A stretch of DNA of 7,967 nucleotides from Patescibacteria group bacterium (GTDB lineage Bacteria; Patescibacteria; Paceibacteria; UBA6257; 2-01-FULL-56-20), in NCBI GenBank assembly GCA_023484365.1, contig JAMDBA010000050.1, positions 1 to 7,967 on the forward strand, read 5' to 3'. Below are positions 6,420 through 7,967 of the stretch, one piece after another. Under the pieces are notes generated by a model. The model was not told where the DNA came from. It was given only the letters and a program-made list of their open reading frames with translations, and ran no database searches. The position numbers and the translations under genes are program-made. Numbering within the stretch: position 1 is the first letter of the stretch; each line of letters starts with the position of its first letter.

Positions 6420-6833
6420 ATGGCCGACCAAACGAAGAAAATTTTAATAGTTGAGGACGAGCCGGAAATGCTTAATGACCTAATCGATAAATTCACGCGG
6501 GAAGGTTTCTCGGCGTTAGGGGCTAAAGACGGCGAAGAAGGTTTGGCTTCAGCGATTAGCTACCAACCGGATTTAATTTTACTTGATATTGTTTTGCCCA
6601 AAATGGATGGGATGACAATGATGCGCAAGTTAAGAGAGCAAAGCGAATGGGGGAAAAAAGTGCCGATTATTCTTCTGACTAATTTAAATGCCGACGATCA
6701 AATAATGATGGGTGTAGCCAAAGACGAGCCTGCTTTCTATTTAATAAAAACCGAATGGACGCTTGATGATGTGGTGAAAAAAGTTAAACAGAGTTTGAAT
6801 ATGCTAAAACCGGAAGAGACGGGCGCCATTTAA
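6420..6833 (+). CDS. Single-domain response regulator (receiver only), second of a pair
   Basis: 137 residues, one REC domain with a short tail (LNMLKPEETGAI) and no DNA-binding or enzyme domain. Acidic pocket E12-D13-E14 (VEDEP), phospho-accepting Asp56 (LILLDIVLP), switch Thr87 (LLTN), Tyr107 and conserved Lys110 (FYLIKT) are intact. It starts 8 bases after the first receiver's stop, with a strong ribosome site. It is similar in layout to its neighbour but clearly diverged (for example KMDGMTMMRKL against KKSGFEVLAEL), so this is an old duplication or two independent receivers with different partners. It is the last gene before the terminator at 6958-6985. Confidence 0.92.
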   Translation: MADQTKKILIVEDEPEMLNDLIDKFTREGFSALGAKDGEEGLASAISYQPDLILLDIVLPKMDGMTMMRKLREQSEWGKKVPIILLTNLNADDQIMMGVAKDEPAFYLIKTEWTLDDVVKKVKQSLNMLKPEETGAI

Positions 6834-6955
6834 CGCTTGGCGACGGGATTACGTAAATTTATTTTTATTGCGACTAAGCGAATTAATTTTGTGTCTGTCG
6901 TATTTCGCGGTAGCGCTTAAAATTAAATCGGTTTTTTAAACTTTAATTTTACTAG

Positions 6956-7873
6956 TTAGCCGTTGAAAAATTCAACGGTTTTTTTGAGTCCGTTTTTAAC
7001 GCTTGTTTTAGGTTTCCAGCGAAGCGCTTTGTTTGCTTTTTTAGCCGAAAGAGCTGATCTTTCTATTTCTCCGGGTCTCAGGGATGAGTAAATAGGCATT
7101 TCCTTAAAGTTGAGTTCTTTAGCAATAGCGTCAAAAACTTGCTGATTACTTGTTTCTTTTTCGCGCCCCAAGTTCAAGGTCTCGTTTTTTCCTTTATTGA
7201 TTGCCAGAAGATTTGCTCTTATAATATCGCCGATATAAATGTAGTCTCTGGTTGTTTTATTCGGATTTCCAAATACGGTCGGCCGGTTATTATTTTTCAT
7301 AAGGCTTATAAATATAGGGAAAATTCCAGCTTCGTTTTTTGGGTTTTGCCGAGGCCCGAAGACGTTAGCATAACGGAAAATTAAATAATCAAATCCTTGC
7401 TTGGCGCTGTAAAATTTTATCAGTTCTTCATCTATTAATTTTGAAAGACCGTAGGATGAAGACGGTTTTAGCGGGGACGCTTCTCTTGCTGGCAATGATT
7501 TTAAATCTCCGTAAACCGCTCCCGAGGAAGCAAAAATAAATTTTTTTAGTTTTATTTCTTCAGCCGCCGCTAAAAGATTTGCCGTTCCTAAAGCGTTAAC
7601 TTCAAAAGTTAGCAAAGGGTTTTTCAGGGAATTGGCAACCTGAGCGATGGCTGCGTGATGATTTATGATTTGTGGATTTTCCTTTTTTAAAATATCTTTT
7701 AGTTTCTTAAAATTCCTTAGGTCGGCTAAATAAAATTTAGCTTTCGGATTTAAGTTTTTTCGTGAACCCGTTGAGAGATTGTCAATAACTGTAATTTTGT
7801 GGCCCTTAGCCACATAAGCGTCAACTATATGGCTGCCGATAAATCCGGCGCCGCCGGTTACGACAATTTTCAT
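6956..7873 (-). CDS. NAD-dependent nucleotide-sugar epimerase (UDP-glucose 4-epimerase family, extended SDR)
   Basis: 305 residues from the ATG at 7873; the TTG 18 bases upstream would overlap the previous gene and add residues before the Rossmann start, so I reject it. The N-terminus MKIVVTGGAGFIG carries the GxxGxxG NAD loop (residues 7-13), and Asp31 (VIDNLSTG) should bind the NAD ribose. The active site has FASSGAVYG (Ser116/Ser117) and the YxxxK pair Tyr141-Lys145 (SSYGLSK). Family motifs HHAAIAQV, RYANVFGPRQ, TTRDYIYIGD and the C-terminal LRPGEIERS are present. Its length is usual for the GalE/WbpP-like branch. It likely interconverts UDP-hexose or UDP-hexuronate epimers in the cytoplasm for surface glycan synthesis; the exact sugar cannot be read from sequence alone. 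It starts one base after the stop of the gene upstream, which looks like a sugar transferase, so they are probably co-transcribed. Its 3' end doubles as the terminator of the opposing operon. Confidence 0.92.
   Translation of the reverse strand: MKIVVTGGAGFIGSHIVDAYVAKGHKITVIDNLSTGSRKNLNPKAKFYLADLRNFKKLKDILKKENPQIINHHAAIAQVANSLKNPLLTFEVNALGTANLLAAAEEIKLKKFIFASSGAVYGDLKSLPAREASPLKPSSSYGLSKLIDEELIKFYSAKQGFDYLIFRYANVFGPRQNPKNEAGIFPIFISLMKNNNRPTVFGNPNKTTRDYIYIGDIIRANLLAINKGKNETLNLGREKETSNQQVFDAIAKELNFKEMPIYSSLRPGEIERSALSAKKANKALRWKPKTSVKNGLKKTVEFFNG
6958..6985 (+). terminator. Intrinsic terminator of the two-component operon, inside the convergent epimerase gene
   Basis: CCGTTGAA (6960-6967), loop AAA, then TTCAACGG (6971-6978): a perfect 8-bp stem, extended by a G-T and an A-T pair, followed by seven T's (6979-6985). 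The T tract points to + strand termination, about 125 bases after the last receiver gene. The stem coincides with the last codons (VEFFNG) of the - strand epimerase. On the - strand no U tract follows, so it does not terminate that gene. Confidence 0.85.
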
Positions 7874-7874
7874 T

Positions 7875-7967
7875 TTATTTTTCGTTGACAAAGAAGAATT
7901 TTAAGGTTCGCAAAATAATTATCAAATCTAAAAATAACGAGCGGTTTACGGAGATTTAAAATCATTG
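7875..7967 (-). pseudogene. C-terminal end of a probable polyprenyl-phosphate sugar transferase, with an apparent 1-base frameshift
   Basis: On the - strand the last 27 codons before TAA (7875-7877) read with NRSLFLDLIIILRTLKFFF. This matches the usual ending of the bacterial sugar transferase family (ENxSLxLDLxIxxRTxKVVL), membrane enzymes that load the first sugar phosphate onto undecaprenyl phosphate. In the frame that carries this motif a stop (7956-7958) sits just upstream. One extra base near AAATC would join the neighbouring frame (NDFK) to give NDFKISVNRS, matching the family's DLYYIxNRS. So the gene seems to lack one base here, by mutation or sequencing error. Only 93 bases are visible, so the call rests on a short motif. 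Its stop is one base from the epimerase start, as expected for a glycan operon. Confidence 0.55.

Noticed and set aside
6919..6950. A/T-only inverted repeat (AAAATTAAA / TTTAATTTT, 14-base loop) as a terminator
   Set aside because: The stem is all A-T with a large loop and no proper U tract on either side; it is likely chance in AT-rich DNA, though a weak role for the - strand epimerase transcript cannot be excluded.
7874..7891. TTG start adding six residues to the epimerase
   Set aside because: MKIVVTGG is the usual family N-terminus, and the extension overlaps the end of the upstream gene.
1..7967. Recoded TGA (glycine) as in some CPR lineages
   Set aside because: All clear genes read through in the standard code with no in-frame TGA, and the frames break only by single-base shifts.

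Overview
The window looks like a piece of a Patescibacteria (CPR), probably Parcubacteria, genome. This rests on recollected family resemblance, not a search. The supporting features are a dockerin-ended adhesin with IPT/TIG-like repeats, a cohesin-domain membrane protein with a helical cytoplasmic tail, many A/T-ending codons, tight gene packing, mostly no Shine-Dalgarno sites, and the standard code (no TGA read through).

Bases 1-2018 hold the 3' part of a large secreted protein on the + strand. In order it has a beta-sandwich segment, three tandem Ig-like repeats of 91-93 residues, further Ig-like domains and a C-terminal type I dockerin. The frame breaks at a run of six A's (1498-1503). 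The two halves are clearly one gene, so this is a sequencing indel, a real mutation or a recoding site.

Bases 2033-6833 look like one + strand transcription unit with a terminator at 6958-6985. A probable extended -10 promoter precedes a membrane-anchored cohesin protein (2059-3798). Then come a six-helix membrane protein (3807-4466), a HAMP-PAS-HisKA-HATPase histidine kinase overlapping it by one base (4466-5914), and two single-domain response regulators (6040-6411, 6420-6833). The reading I favour is a cell-surface cohesin-dockerin pair encoded beside a two-component pathway. In that pathway the membrane sensor appears to be a separate polypeptide, and the receivers must act through protein contacts because they have no DNA-binding domain. 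The functional link between the surface pair and the kinase is inferred only from gene order.

Bases 6956-7967 are on the - strand: a GalE-like NAD-dependent sugar epimerase and, directly upstream of it at the window edge, the last residues of what looks like a polyprenyl-phosphate sugar transferase. That end also appears broken by one missing base. These belong to a surface-polysaccharide or glycosylation cluster that converges on the two-component unit. No tRNA, rRNA, CRISPR array or insertion sequence was recognised, and no gene-free stretch exceeds 130 bases.
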